Below are positions 26,953 through 36,594 of a DNA stretch of 64,000 nt, in pieces (positions within the stretch are counted from its first letter, which is position 1; the number at the start of each line of letters is the position of its first letter). The notes beneath the pieces are model-generated. The model was not told the DNA's origin. It saw only the letters and a list, made by a program, of their open reading frames with translations, and did not search any database. Where the stretch lies: positions 248,001-312,000 of the forward strand of contig NZ_JAUSZM010000003.1 in NCBI RefSeq assembly GCF_030817655.1, read 5' to 3'. A program made the position numbers and the translations under genes. The stretch is from Streptomyces sp. V4I2 (GTDB lineage: Bacteria > Actinomycetota > Actinomycetes > Streptomycetales > Streptomycetaceae).

Positions 26953-27037
26953 TTCGTTAAATCCGGTGGTGGCGTGGGTTGACGGCAGGTCGGGTTGGTC
27001 CTAGGCCGGTGGTAGGCGTCAACTGCCTTGCTGGAGC

Positions 27038-28168
27038 ATGAAGATGACCGCTCGCTGTACGTGTCCGCCTGCGCCGGGTCCGTTGGAGGACTACGCGGCC
27101 CGGTTCGACGACCTCTTCTTCAGCCTGGCCCAGCGGCGAGGGTTTCGCGAGTATCTGACCGGACTGCTGGCGCCGCGGGAGCGGAACAAGACGATCACCT
27201 GCCTGGCAGGGGCGGAGCCAGTGGCCGGTGCGGGGAAGCCGGGGGTGCAACGGCTGCAGTTCTTCCTGTCCGAGTCCCCCTTGGGGGGAGCCGAGCAGGT
27301 CAACGACCGGCGGCTTGAGCTGCTGCGCGAGGAGTCGGCGACGGCTCCGCACGAGGGTGGGGTCATCGTGATCGACGACTCCGGGGACCGCAAGGGCGGC
27401 ACGGCGACCGCGCATGTGGGCCGGCAGTGGCTGGGCCGGTCCGGCAAGACCGACAACGGCATCGTCACGGTGACCACGGTGTGGACCGACGGCCGCGTGT
27501 AGTGCCGAACCGCCTCCCTACACCCCCGCCCACCACTTCGCCCGCGGCCGCTCGGATCCGGCCTTCCGCACAAAACCGCAGCTGGCCGCTGCCCTCGCGG
27601 CCCGCGGGAAAGAGGCGGGTTTCGGCTGCCGGGCGGTGGTCGCCGACTGCGCCTACTCCGTCAGCGACGACTGGTACCTCGCACTGCGCGAGGCCGGCCT
27701 GCCCTGCGTGGTCGCGCTCAAGCCGCACCGCGGCACCTGGGCTCCGGCCGACCAGCCTCACACCCCCATCGAAGCCGCCCACGCCCTCACCTGGAAGAAT
27801 GCCAAACGTCCCGGCGAGTGGACGCCCGTGGAGCGTCACTTCCACGACGGGCACACCGAGACCTGGTGGGCCGCCGATGCCCGCCTGGGCGGGCTACGGA
27901 CCCGACTCACCCTGCCGGCTGGTCGTGGCGACCACTGACCCGACGAGTCTGCCGTTGAAGGCCACCTGGTACTTGGCCACCAGCCTGCCCCATCCCGACG
28001 TAGCCCACGCTGCCACGAGCCCCCACCCGCCGGCCTACCTCGCCGAGATCGTCCGCCTATACGGCCTGCGACCGTGGATCGAGCAGAGCTACAAGCAGAT
28101 CAAGGACGAACTCGGCTGGGCCGACTTCCAAGTCCGCTCCGACCGCGCCATCCGCCGCCACCAGACCT
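27038..28168 (+). pseudogene. IS701-family transposase remnant
   Basis: The N-terminal part is intact to TVTTVWTDGRV (FDDLFFSLAQRRGFREYL, DDSGDRKGGTATAHVGRQW with the DDE Asp). It then shifts frame at about 27500, continues in a second frame (VVADCAYSVSDDWYLALREAG, the second Asp), shifts again near 27900 and ends with WIEQSYKQIKDELGWADFQVRS in a third. The C-terminus after RRHQTL is missing because IS110-related sequence begins. At least two frameshifts plus truncation. Confidence 0.88.
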
Positions 28169-28227
28169 TAGGCAGGTCTGAGTGCCCGGTGGCCGTGGCG
28201 GTCGCCGGGTGTCCTGACTGTGGTCGG

Positions 28228-29472
28228 TCAGGCCGCGCCTTCCAGGGGGTTGAGGGTGACGGTGTAGCCGAGCTGGTTGAGTGCGGTGATCGCGCGGCGG
28301 GTGGCGCGTTCGGGGTCGCGCTGGGTGAAGTAGGTGCCACCGAGCTCGTGATAGGGGACGTCGTCGGTGAGCATGTGCCAGATCGCGGTGATGATCGAGT
28401 GCTCGACGGCGACCAGTGCCCTGAGCGGGCCGCGGCGGGCGGTGAGCCGCTTGTAACGGGCCTGCAGGTAGGTGTTGTTGGTTCTGACCGCCCCGAATGT
28501 GGCGAAGCCGAGGGCTCCTTTGAGGTAGGAGTTGCCGGGCCGGACTTTGGTGTTCTTGGTGCGGCCGGCGGACTCGTGGTGGCCGGGGCAGACCCCGGCC
28601 CAGGACGCGAGGTGCCTGGCCGTGGTGAACCGGGCCATGTCGCCGCCGGTCTCCGCGATGATCACTTCGGCGACGGCCTGGTTGATGCCGGGGATGGTGT
28701 CGAGCAGGTCCAGGGCGGGCCGAAAGGGGGCCATCGCCTCCTCGATCCGCTCGTCCAGCCGCTGGATGGCGGTGGTGAGCTGGTCGTAGTGGTCCAGGTG
28801 CAGCCGGGTGAGGAAGGCTTGTTGGTCGCGGAAGCGTCCGGTCAGGGCCTCGGTGAGTTCGGGGATCTTGTTGAGGAGCTTGCGTTTGGCCATCTCCGCG
28901 AGTGCCTGTGGGTCGCGTTCACCCGCGATGAGAGCCTCCAGCATGGCCCGGCCGGAGACGCCCATGATGTCGGAGGCGACCGCGGCCAGCTTGATCCCGG
29001 TGTCCTCCAGCAGCTTCTCCAGTCGCTGCACGATCTGCCCGCGCTCGCGGGTCATCTGGGTGCGGGCCCGGGTCAGGTCCCTCAGTTCGCGCACCGGCTG
29101 CGGCGGCACGAATGAGCGGCGGACCAGGCCATGGGCGCCGAGCTGGGCCAGCCAGGCGGCATCGGAGACGTCCGTCTTGCGGCCGGGCAGGTTCTTGACC
29201 TGCCGGGCGTTGACCAGGATCACGTTCAAGTCCTGGGCCAGCAGGTAGTAGAACGGCTTCCAGTAGTCCGAGGTCGCCTCGATCACGACGAGTGTGACCT
29301 GGGCAGCGAGCAGGTGATCCCGCAGGGCGAGCACGGCGTTCGTGGTCGAGCCCCAGGTCGTGGTCTCGTTGGTGAACGAACCCCGCCGTTTCGTACTCGG
29401 GCTGCGGACACACGCCTTGGCGTCCTTCTTGCTGATGTCCACACCGGCGCAGCGTTCGTGCAGCACGTCCAC
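28228..29472 (-). CDS. IS110-family transposase, intact
   Basis: 414 residues. DEDD_Tnp_IS110 domain: RCAGVDISKKDAKACV (first Asp), VVIEATSDYWKPF (Glu), KTDVSDAAWLAQLG (Asp pair). C-terminal Transposase_20 region: DTIPGINQAVAEVII and HLASWAGVCPGHHESAGR, which supplies the serine nucleophile. It inserted into the IS701 gene. Different subgroup from the IS110 at 7.8 kb. Confidence 0.92.
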   Translation of the reverse strand: MDVLHERCAGVDISKKDAKACVRSPSTKRRGSFTNETTTWGSTTNAVLALRDHLLAAQVTLVVIEATSDYWKPFYYLLAQDLNVILVNARQVKNLPGRKTDVSDAAWLAQLGAHGLVRRSFVPPQPVRELRDLTRARTQMTRERGQIVQRLEKLLEDTGIKLAAVASDIMGVSGRAMLEALIAGERDPQALAEMAKRKLLNKIPELTEALTGRFRDQQAFLTRLHLDHYDQLTTAIQRLDERIEEAMAPFRPALDLLDTIPGINQAVAEVIIAETGGDMARFTTARHLASWAGVCPGHHESAGRTKNTKVRPGNSYLKGALGFATFGAVRTNNTYLQARYKRLTARRGPLRALVAVEHSIITAIWHMLTDDVPYHELGGTYFTQRDPERATRRAITALNQLGYTVTLNPLEGAA

Positions 29473-29787
29473 GGCCCCGCTCCCTCCCTCTCCGAATGGC
29501 AGAGCGGTACGCCGTTCCGGGAGGGCCAGGGTGAATCAGGAATTCTGACGCACGTGCTCACAGCAACACTCCACGGTTCCCGTGGACGGCCCTCAGCGCC
29601 ACGCTGACCTGCGAGCTCACCGGCATCACAGAGGCATCGGCTTCGGCCGGAACGAACTCCACCAGCGTCCCGGACCGGCATCAGCCCACGTCAGGGCACA
29701 CAAGAAGCACCTCGGCGCACGCCACGGCATTTACCACGCCCCCGGCGCGCACCGAAGGTGCGCTGGATCGCTGACCTGCGGTTTCGT
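29473..29787 (-). ncRNA. Non-coding upstream region of IS110 (candidate bridge RNA)
   Basis: About 300 bases upstream of the IS110 start carry no convincing gene. In IS110-group elements the bridge RNA is encoded between the left end and the recombinase start, which on this strand is this segment. Assignment is positional; the outer boundary of the element cannot be fixed because these IS lack inverted repeats. Confidence 0.3.
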
Positions 29788-29823
29788 GAACCTGAATGTC
29801 GGTGGACGCCGACATTCAGGTTC
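29788..29823. repeat. Perfect 15-base inverted repeat
   Basis: GAACCTGAATGTCGG and its exact complement separated by 6 bases. It lies just past the STAND gene's end and next to a second inverted structure, so it may act as a terminator or mark a recombination end. Confidence 0.7.
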
Positions 29824-29857
29824 CGTGGGTGTCGGCGTCTGTCGGCGCCAAGCAGTA

Positions 29858-29907
29858 AAACTTGCGTTTCACCGCAAGTAGGCCTCGAAACTTGCGCTGA
29901 AACGCAA
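29858..29907. repeat. Large imperfect inverted repeat over the STAND gene 3' end
   Basis: Two 20-base arms, each itself containing TTGCG/CGCAA, are reverse complements at 18 of 20 positions and flank a 10-base spacer. The structure covers the last codons of the STAND gene, suggesting those codons come from an acquired repeat. Confidence 0.6.
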
Positions 29908-32541
29908 CTTTCGCCCACGCCGCGTGTGCACCGTGTGGACGCCCTGGTTACAGGGAAAGGGTCGGCTACGCCGTCTCCGCTCCAGGGTTCGACGCAGCCG
30001 ACCGAGGTCTTGCTCGGCATGGGCCAGATTCTGTGGGTCGCCCGCCAACTGGCGGAAGACATAGACCGCTTTGCTCAACACTGTTTGGGCCGCCTGGAGG
30101 CGCCCCTGCTCCTTGAGTACCTGGCCAAAACACATCAGAACCCGGCCCAGTTGGTCCTCGTGGTACAGGAACATCCGAGCCAGCCGAGCCGCCTCTTGGA
30201 GATGGTCCAGGGACTCCTGTGCTCGTCCGGCGCGGTGAAAGGTCAGACCGAGGTTGGACAGGTGGGCGATATGGCGCGCCAGGTCACGAGTGTGAGCCGT
30301 GTACTCAGTCGCAATCTTCAGTGACTCGACTGCCTCGTCGTGGTGACCCAACATCGACTGTGCCGTCCCCAGCGCGCCAAGCGCCGTGGCCTCCCCGCGG
30401 GTGTCGGTGGCCATTCGGTAGTAGGCCACGGCGGCCTGGTAGGCCTCCTCGGCTTTCTCGGGGTGACCGCAACGGAGCCACGTCTCACCGATCTGGCACA
30501 GGCAGTCCGCCAAGCGAGCCGGGTCGCCGTGCTGCCGGAAGAGAGCCTCTGCCGCCTCATAGGACCGCAGGGCTTCCTCAGGCCGGTCCGCCTCCCCGAG
30601 GACGACACCGCGCTGCTGGGCGACCAGCGCATGGGCCAAGCTGCCGAGGAACGGGGCCACCTCACGGGCATCATCCAGCGTGGCCAACGCCTTCTCAAAC
30701 TGGCCCAGTCCGGCCAGCGCCTCCGAGAGGTCGCCAAGCGCCCGGAACTCCTGGTGCCGGTTGCCGTGCCCCCGACGGCACGCGTCGACGGCAGACTCGG
30801 CGAGGCGGGCCCACTCTGCGTAGTAGCGGCGTTTGCTAAGGAACTCCTCCAACGCCAGGGCGAGCTCCACCCGCCACGTTGAGGCAGGTGCGGTGGTCGC
30901 TGCGGCAACCACGTTGACGCGCTCCGCCTCCAGCCAGACATCTGCCCTGCGATGAGCCAGGACCGCGCCCAGCGCGTCTTCCTTGCGCCGGATCACGGGA
31001 ATTTCAGCGGCAAACCGGGCGGCGTCCCGGTAATGATGCATCAGCCGAAGCACCGCCTCCTCTCGGCCGTCCTCACTTGCATGCGCGCGCCCGAGCTCCT
31101 CGGCGTACAGGCGGATGAGGTCATGCATCGACCAGTGATCCCGTTCAGCCTCCGACAGTTCGTGGCCGCCTCGCCGGGACCGTTCCACCAGATGCATTGT
31201 CGCGAGGCCTCGCAGCGACAGACGGGCCGCATCTTCCGGGACGCCGAGCAGAACCGCGGCCGAAGCGGTGGAGACATCCTGGCCGGGCGCCGCCGCCAGC
31301 AGCCGGAACGCCTGTGCTCGGGGCGCTGGGAGATGCCGGTAGCAGAATGAGAAGCAGGCACGCACGGTCAACGGGCGCCCTTCGGCATCGGTGTCGTCGG
31401 CCTCCATGCCGTCCAGGAGGGTGCGGTCCAGTTCGTCAACCCGCTCGCGCAGGGAACGGTCGGGTTCTGTTCGCAGCAGGGCGACGACGATCCGCAGCGC
31501 GAGCGGCAGCTGGCCGCACAACTCGGCGACGCGGCGCACATCATCAGCGTGAGCAGCTTCAGTGTCGCGGTCCGGCGCGGCGACCTGGCCGTGGCCCGGT
31601 TCCGCGAGCCGGAGCCGGACGAACTGCTCAGCCTCCGCCGGCGGGAACGGGGCAAGGACAAGCCGCTGCCGGATCGCGTCCGTGTGCGTGTGCCGAGAAG
31701 TGACCAGTGCCCGGTGCGGAAGGAACGGGAACAGCTCCGTGATCTGCCCAGCCTGCCGCACGTTGTCCAGGACGATCAGCAGCCGCTTCTGCTGCGCGGC
31801 CAGTTCGTCCAGCAGCTTCCGCCAACGACGGACCTTCTCAGCCGGCACAGACGGCGGCTCCTCCCTCGGTCGCAGCGCACGCAGGAACGCATCCAGCGTC
31901 TCCTCCGGTATGGCGTCGTGGCCCGTGCTGTGGCCCCGCAGGTTGGCGAAAAGGACGCCTCCGGGGAACCAGCCGCGCTCCACCGCCTGCCGCGCAGCCT
32001 CGACCACCAGCGCCGTCTTCCCCACCCCGCCCATCCCCGTGACCTCCAAAACGGACGCAGCAGCCGTCGCGCGAGCGGGCATCTCAAGCCCCTCCCAGGG
32101 GCCCGGAACGTCCCTGCTCCCGCCTGCCGGATCCAGCCAGTCCATAAGCCCGCCCAGCGGCTCCTCCCGGCCCACGAACAAGCCATCAGCCGTGGGCAAC
32201 TGCACCGGACCGGCCGCAGTTCGGGGTGCCCGCTCGGCGCGCGCCGCCGTGAGGAACTGCTCCCACCAGGGCTTGTCCCGCTTGGTCCAGAAGCCGCCCT
32301 CGCCCTTCGGCCGGGCAGCGGCACGCTCCTCAAGCCCGATCACCATGATCAGGAAGAACTCTGTGCTCGCCGTGCCGGGAATGGTGTTGCCCGACAGCCA
32401 GTCACTGACCGTGGACGTCGACGACTCCACCGGCGGCTTGCTGTCCCTGCCCCAGGCGAGCATCGCTTCCAATCCGGGAGTCCCCGCCGCCCGGTACGTC
32501 AGCGACAACTCCCTCCAGAACCTGTCGGCTTGACCGGCCAC
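29869..32541 (-). CDS. STAND-type regulator: HTH-like N-terminus, NB-ARC, TPR
   Basis: 890 residues. N-terminal helical domain with the VSDWLSGNTIPGTAS motif common before NB-ARC in Streptomyces. NB-ARC ATPase: Walker A TGMGGVGKTALV, Walker B RLLIVLDNVRQ, and the GLPL-like ELCGQLPLALRI. The C-terminal ~400 residues are TPR repeats (RGVVLGEADRPEEALRSYEA and DLSEALAGLGQFEKALATL). Family members are ATP-driven signalling switches, often regulators of secondary metabolism or of conflict responses. It is about 3 kb downstream of the lanthipeptide cluster but oriented toward it, so a regulatory link is only speculation. The last ~25 residues are basic and encoded by the inverted repeat. Confidence 0.85.
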   Translation of the reverse strand: MAGQADRFWRELSLTYRAAGTPGLEAMLAWGRDSKPPVESSTSTVSDWLSGNTIPGTASTEFFLIMVIGLEERAAARPKGEGGFWTKRDKPWWEQFLTAARAERAPRTAAGPVQLPTADGLFVGREEPLGGLMDWLDPAGGSRDVPGPWEGLEMPARATAAASVLEVTGMGGVGKTALVVEAARQAVERGWFPGGVLFANLRGHSTGHDAIPEETLDAFLRALRPREEPPSVPAEKVRRWRKLLDELAAQQKRLLIVLDNVRQAGQITELFPFLPHRALVTSRHTHTDAIRQRLVLAPFPPAEAEQFVRLRLAEPGHGQVAAPDRDTEAAHADDVRRVAELCGQLPLALRIVVALLRTEPDRSLRERVDELDRTLLDGMEADDTDAEGRPLTVRACFSFCYRHLPAPRAQAFRLLAAAPGQDVSTASAAVLLGVPEDAARLSLRGLATMHLVERSRRGGHELSEAERDHWSMHDLIRLYAEELGRAHASEDGREEAVLRLMHHYRDAARFAAEIPVIRRKEDALGAVLAHRRADVWLEAERVNVVAAATTAPASTWRVELALALEEFLSKRRYYAEWARLAESAVDACRRGHGNRHQEFRALGDLSEALAGLGQFEKALATLDDAREVAPFLGSLAHALVAQQRGVVLGEADRPEEALRSYEAAEALFRQHGDPARLADCLCQIGETWLRCGHPEKAEEAYQAAVAYYRMATDTRGEATALGALGTAQSMLGHHDEAVESLKIATEYTAHTRDLARHIAHLSNLGLTFHRAGRAQESLDHLQEAARLARMFLYHEDQLGRVLMCFGQVLKEQGRLQAAQTVLSKAVYVFRQLAGDPQNLAHAEQDLGRLRRTLERRRRSRPFPCNQGVHTVHTRRGRKLRFSASFEAYLR

Positions 32542-32752
32542 GCTGCCCCCCGCCCGGCGGGACCCCCCGCCTCACCCGGCCTCAAGTTCCGACTTCCGAC
32601 CTTAGGCATCCCCGGAAAACCCGGAAATGACCCCTTTAGCAGGCCAGAGCGCCTTCCCCCCCTCAACAGGCCGCGCCGGAAGCCCTGTTGATGTGCAGGA
32701 CTGGAGGCCACGCCGACCCAGCCCGCGGTCGGCCAAGCACATGGAGGTCCTC

Positions 32753-32884
32753 GTGCCGAACCCCTCAACCACCCCGGCGCCCCACGCCAGCCGCGACCAA
32801 TTCCTGCCGGCCCTCGTGCGCATCGCAGCCGCGGCAGTCAGCGGCGCTGTGCGCGCCTGGGTCAGCTGGATCCTGGACCGCTAG
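32753..32884 (+). CDS. Small ORF, 43 aa, divergent from STAND gene
   Basis: GTG 32753 with GGAGGT four bases upstream encodes a short peptide whose C-terminal half is an amphipathic helix (PALVRIAAAAVSGAVRAWVSW) ending ILDR. An ATG at 32741 in the same frame overlaps the ribosome site. The good ribosome site favours a real small gene; no family recognised. Confidence 0.45.
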   Translation: MPNPSTTPAPHASRDQFLPALVRIAAAAVSGAVRAWVSWILDR

Positions 32885-33079
32885 GCCCCTCGCGTGGACG
32901 GCTCTCACAAACGCCGCCCGTCACCGCACCAACAGCAGCCAACCCGCACCCGCAGCACGTCCTATCCGCCCGCTCAGTGGGCGGTTCGTGAGTCTTTGAG
33001 GGGATCTGCTGTCGCCTGATGGTGTGGCGGCGTGGCGGAATCTGCCGGTCCGCGGTTGTTGATCTGGTGATGTGACCGG

Positions 33080-33928
33080 GTGAGTGAACGCAAGCCGTAC
33101 CCGAGCGACTTGTCGGACGAGCAGTGGGCGTTGATCGAGCCGGTGATCACCGCATGGAAGGACCGGCACCGCTCGGTCAGCGGCCACCAGGGCGCCTACG
33201 ACATGCGGGAGATCGTGAACGCGATCCTCTACCAGGGGCGGACCGGCTGCCAGTGGGCCTATCTCCCGCACGACCTGCCGCAGAAGAGCGCGACCTACTA
33301 CTACTTCGCCGCCTGGCGGGACGACGGAACCGACCAGGTCATCCACGAACTCCTGCGCTGCCAGGTCCGTGAACGCGCCCGCCGATTAGAGGACCCGACC
33401 CTGGTGGTCCTGGACACCCAGAGTGTCCACGCGGCCGCCGGGGTCCCCGCCGCCACGAGTGGCCGGGATCCGGCCAAGCGGGTGCCCGGCCGCAAACGCG
33501 GACTGGCCGTGGACGTCCTCGGCCTGGTCATCGCAGTCGTCGTCCTCGCCGCGAACGCGCACGACAACGCCGCGGGCATCATCCTGCTGGACCAGGTCGC
33601 CGAGCACGCCGGCGACACCGTCCGCAAGGCCCTGGTCGACCAGGGCTTCAAGAACCAGGTCGTGATGCACGGCGCCGGCCTGGGAATTGACGTCGAGATC
33701 GTCGCACGCAACCCGCAGGACAAGGGGTTCGTGCCGCAGCCGAAGCGGTGGAGGGTCGAGCAGACCTACGGGATCCTGATACTGCACCGGCGCCTGGTCC
33801 GCGACTACGAGCACCGCCCCTCCTCCTCCGCCTCCCGCGTCTACTGGGCTATGACTCATGTCATGACCCGACGCCTCACCGGCGCGAACGCCCCCACCTG
33901 GCGCGAAGAACAGGCGGTGGCAGCGTGA
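33080..33928 (+). CDS. IS5-family transposase
   Basis: 282 residues, apparently complete. N-terminal DUF4096-type domain (YPSDLSDEQWALIEPVITAWK) then DDE domain: VVLDTQSVHAA (Asp), KALVDQGFKNQVV (Asp) and RWRVEQTYGILILHRRL (Glu). GTG start. The stop overlaps the next ORF (GTGA). Confidence 0.9.
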   Translation: MSERKPYPSDLSDEQWALIEPVITAWKDRHRSVSGHQGAYDMREIVNAILYQGRTGCQWAYLPHDLPQKSATYYYFAAWRDDGTDQVIHELLRCQVRERARRLEDPTLVVLDTQSVHAAAGVPAATSGRDPAKRVPGRKRGLAVDVLGLVIAVVVLAANAHDNAAGIILLDQVAEHAGDTVRKALVDQGFKNQVVMHGAGLGIDVEIVARNPQDKGFVPQPKRWRVEQTYGILILHRRLVRDYEHRPSSSASRVYWAMTHVMTRRLTGANAPTWREEQAVAA

Positions 33929-34323
33929 ACATCCAGCCCCTGCTCGATGCCCTGGACCTCCAGGAAGACGCCGCCCGGGCCCTGGCCGACGACCTTCGCA
34001 CGCAGATCGACGGCCTGCAGACCCGGTTGCGGGAGGCCGGGATGCACCTGGAGCACCTCACGATCAACCGCAAGACCGTCACCGGCCTCGCCGACCGGCT
34101 CCCGGCCCTCGCGCCAGACCTGCCCGAGCACCCGGACTACCCCCGCATCCTCGCCGCCATCAACCACGCGACCGGGCCGCTACGGGCCAAGGACGTCTGC
34201 GAAGCCCTCGGCCACGAACTGCTGCCGAAGAACGTCGAAGGTACCCGCGCCAAGCTGAAGCGACTGGTCAAACTCGGCATCCTCACCGAGGCCGACACCG
34301 GCAACTTCGCCAGGAAGCAATAG
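33925..34323 (+). CDS. IS5-linked accessory protein, 132 aa
   Basis: Begins with a coiled-coil (LDLQEDAARALADDLRTQIDGL) and ends with a winged-helix-like domain (NVEGTRAKLKRLVKLGILTEA). The four-base overlap with the transposase indicates coupled translation as part of the same element. It may help target recognition or regulate transposition; not established. Confidence 0.65.
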   Translation: MNIQPLLDALDLQEDAARALADDLRTQIDGLQTRLREAGMHLEHLTINRKTVTGLADRLPALAPDLPEHPDYPRILAAINHATGPLRAKDVCEALGHELLPKNVEGTRAKLKRLVKLGILTEADTGNFARKQ

Positions 34324-34551
34324 CCGACGGAACCTCCACCAGCGTCCTTGCTCCCATTTCAGCCAGAAACAGACATTGCCTTACGAACCGGCCACTGAGA
34401 TCACGGCGTTGTCGCTCACCGGTTCCAACAGGGCCCCGCTCCGCCATTTCCTGCCGCCCTCAGCGGCACGGATGCCCGCAGGTACAAGGCGGCAAGGGCA
34501 CTCGGCGCGGTACAGCCGGCAGCGTCTGCGGTCGCGTGCCGCCAGGCCCGC

Positions 34552-35220
34552 CTACCCGCCCGGTGTCACCAGCCCCGTCTCGTACGCCACCACCACCGCC
34601 TGCGCCCGGCTGTCCAGGTCCAGCTTGGTCATGGTGCGGTTGAGGTGGGTCTTGACCGTCGCTTCGCTTATGGAGAGCCGGTCGGCGATCTCCGGGTTGG
34701 ACAGGCCGCGCGCGATGAGCTTGAGGACTTCGACCTCGCGGGACGTCAACGTGCCCAGGTCCAGAGGGGGTTGGGCGCCCGGCTCGGACCGGGCCTGGTG
34801 GGCGAATGCTTCGACCAGCCGCCGGGTCACGGTGGGAGCGAAGAGCGCGTCGCCGCCCCCGACCGCGGCCACCGCTGCCAGCAGCCGCTCGGGGCCTGAG
34901 TCCTTGAGCAGAAAGCCGGACGCGCCGGCGCGCAATGCTCCGTAGACGTATTCGTCGAGGTCGAAGGTGGTCAGGATCAGCACCCGGGGAGCGGGGCCGG
35001 CCGCGTCCGCGATGATGCGCTTGGTGGCCTGGATGCCGTTCATGCCGGGCATGCGGATGTCCATCAGGATCACGTCGGGCCGCGTTTTGGCGGCCAGCCG
35101 CACCGCCTCCTCGCCGTCTCCCGCCTCGCCGGCGACCTCGAAGCCGGGCGCGGCGTCGAGCAGGCCGACGAGGCCGGCGCGGATGAGGAACTGATCGTCG
35201 ACGACGAGCACTCTGGTCAT
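34552..35220 (-). CDS. NarL/LuxR-family response regulator
   Basis: 222 residues. Receiver domain: VLVVDDQFLIRAGLVGLL (acidic pair), phospho-acceptor Asp in DVILMDIRMPGMNG, Thr in ILTTFDLDEYV, Lys in GFLLKDSGPE. C-terminal LuxR HTH: TLTSREVEVLKLIARGLSNPEIA. Its ATG overlaps the kinase stop (ATGA), so the pair is an operon. Start chosen at 35220, not the upstream extension into the kinase. Confidence 0.92.
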   Translation of the reverse strand: MTRVLVVDDQFLIRAGLVGLLDAAPGFEVAGEAGDGEEAVRLAAKTRPDVILMDIRMPGMNGIQATKRIIADAAGPAPRVLILTTFDLDEYVYGALRAGASGFLLKDSGPERLLAAVAAVGGGDALFAPTVTRRLVEAFAHQARSEPGAQPPLDLGTLTSREVEVLKLIARGLSNPEIADRLSISEATVKTHLNRTMTKLDLDSRAQAVVVAYETGLVTPGG

Positions 35221-36383
35221 CTCGTACGCTCGTCTCCCCACCGTGCGCCAGTCGCCGACGTCGGCAGAGTCAGGCGGACCGCGAAACCCCCCTCGGCGCG
35301 TGGGCCGACGCTGATCGTCCCGCCGTAGAGCTTGGCCCGCTCCCGCATGCCAATCAAGCCATGTCCGGCACCCGTCGCGACATTGTCCGAAATCACCTCC
35401 TCTCCGTCGTTGGTGACGCTGACTGTCAGTTGGTGCTGCCAGTAGTGGAGCCGCACCTGCGCATCGGCATGGCGGGTGTGTTTGAGGACGTTGGTCAAGG
35501 CCTCCTGGACGACGCGGTACGCGCACAACTCGACGCCGGGCGGAAGCGGACGCACGGTGCCCTCGACGCTCAGCTCGACCAGGACGCCTCCGGCCCGGAC
35601 GCGCTCGACCAGGTCATCGAGGCGGGCGAGGGTGGGCATGGGCGCGGCAGAATCCGCGCCGCCCAGATCATGTTCCCGCAGGACATGGAGCATGCGCCGC
35701 AACTCCTCCAGGGCCTCCCCGCTGGTGTCCTCGATAGTGCTGAGCGCGCCCCGGGCCGTCGCGGCATCGGAGTCGAGGACGAACCGGGCCAGGCCCGCCT
35801 GCACGGAGATCACCGACATGTGGTGGGCGACGACGTCGTGCAGTTCCCGCGCTATGCGCCCGCGTTCGGCGGCGACCTCACGGCGGGCCCGCTCGGCCTG
35901 CTCGACGCGCAGCTGCTGGGCGAGTTCGCGGGAGCGGCGGGCCAGAGTGCCGAACCACACCAGCACGGCGCAGTACACCAGTGCCTGGGCCACGACCAAC
36001 CCCATGGCCGGGCTGTCGCTGATCACACCGCTGTACACCCATTTGGCGGTCATCACGGCCGCACAGCCGATGGCGAGCCGTGCCGGGCGCACGGATGCCA
36101 CCGTGTACAAGGCGAGCATCGAGCCGAACACGGACAACACCGGCCAGTACCCCAGGCTGATGTAGGCGACGCTCGCGCACTGCACGGCTGCGAAGACCAC
36201 GAGCGGTGCCCGGCTCCGCAGAGCGACGGGCAGATGCGCCAGGGCGAGCAGCACGTAGGCATTCGCGTCGAGTTCCGGCCAGCCCTGCGCCACCGACTCC
36301 TGTCCCAGCCTGACGGCCGCCCAGACCATGACGAGCGCGACCAGCGTGTCGACGACGAACGGGCGGGGCGTACGCAAGCGCAT
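35217..36383 (-). CDS. Sensor histidine kinase (HisKA_3)
   Basis: 388 residues. About five N-terminal membrane helices (VVDTLVALVMVWAAVRLG, LALAHLPVALRS, VVAQALVYCAVLVWF) and no extracytoplasmic domain. Dimerisation/phosphoacceptor box RIARELHDVVAHHMSVI (His), then HATPase motifs with VVQEALTNVLKH (N box) and GAGHGLIGMRERAKLYGG (G box). ATG 36383 is preferred over the TTG at 36422. Signal unknown; the divergent secreted protein at 36595 may be its target or ligand. Confidence 0.9.
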   Translation of the reverse strand: MRLRTPRPFVVDTLVALVMVWAAVRLGQESVAQGWPELDANAYVLLALAHLPVALRSRAPLVVFAAVQCASVAYISLGYWPVLSVFGSMLALYTVASVRPARLAIGCAAVMTAKWVYSGVISDSPAMGLVVAQALVYCAVLVWFGTLARRSRELAQQLRVEQAERARREVAAERGRIARELHDVVAHHMSVISVQAGLARFVLDSDAATARGALSTIEDTSGEALEELRRMLHVLREHDLGGADSAAPMPTLARLDDLVERVRAGGVLVELSVEGTVRPLPPGVELCAYRVVQEALTNVLKHTRHADAQVRLHYWQHQLTVSVTNDGEEVISDNVATGAGHGLIGMRERAKLYGGTISVGPRAEGGFAVRLTLPTSATGARWGDERTR

Positions 36384-36594
36384 CGCCGCAGCGTAACGCC
36401 GGCACCCGCGGGGCGGCGTCAACCTTTGGCGGTACCGCGGAAGTTGCAGGAACCCCTACCGCGAAAGTCGCCGGGTCCACGCGGCTACCGCGCGCGGTGG
36501 GGCGGGAGTTCCACCCACCGCGGGACGCGACAGCCGCGCCGCCGTCCCTACCGTCATGGCACAGGGACACATCAGCTCGTTCAACGGAGGAAAC

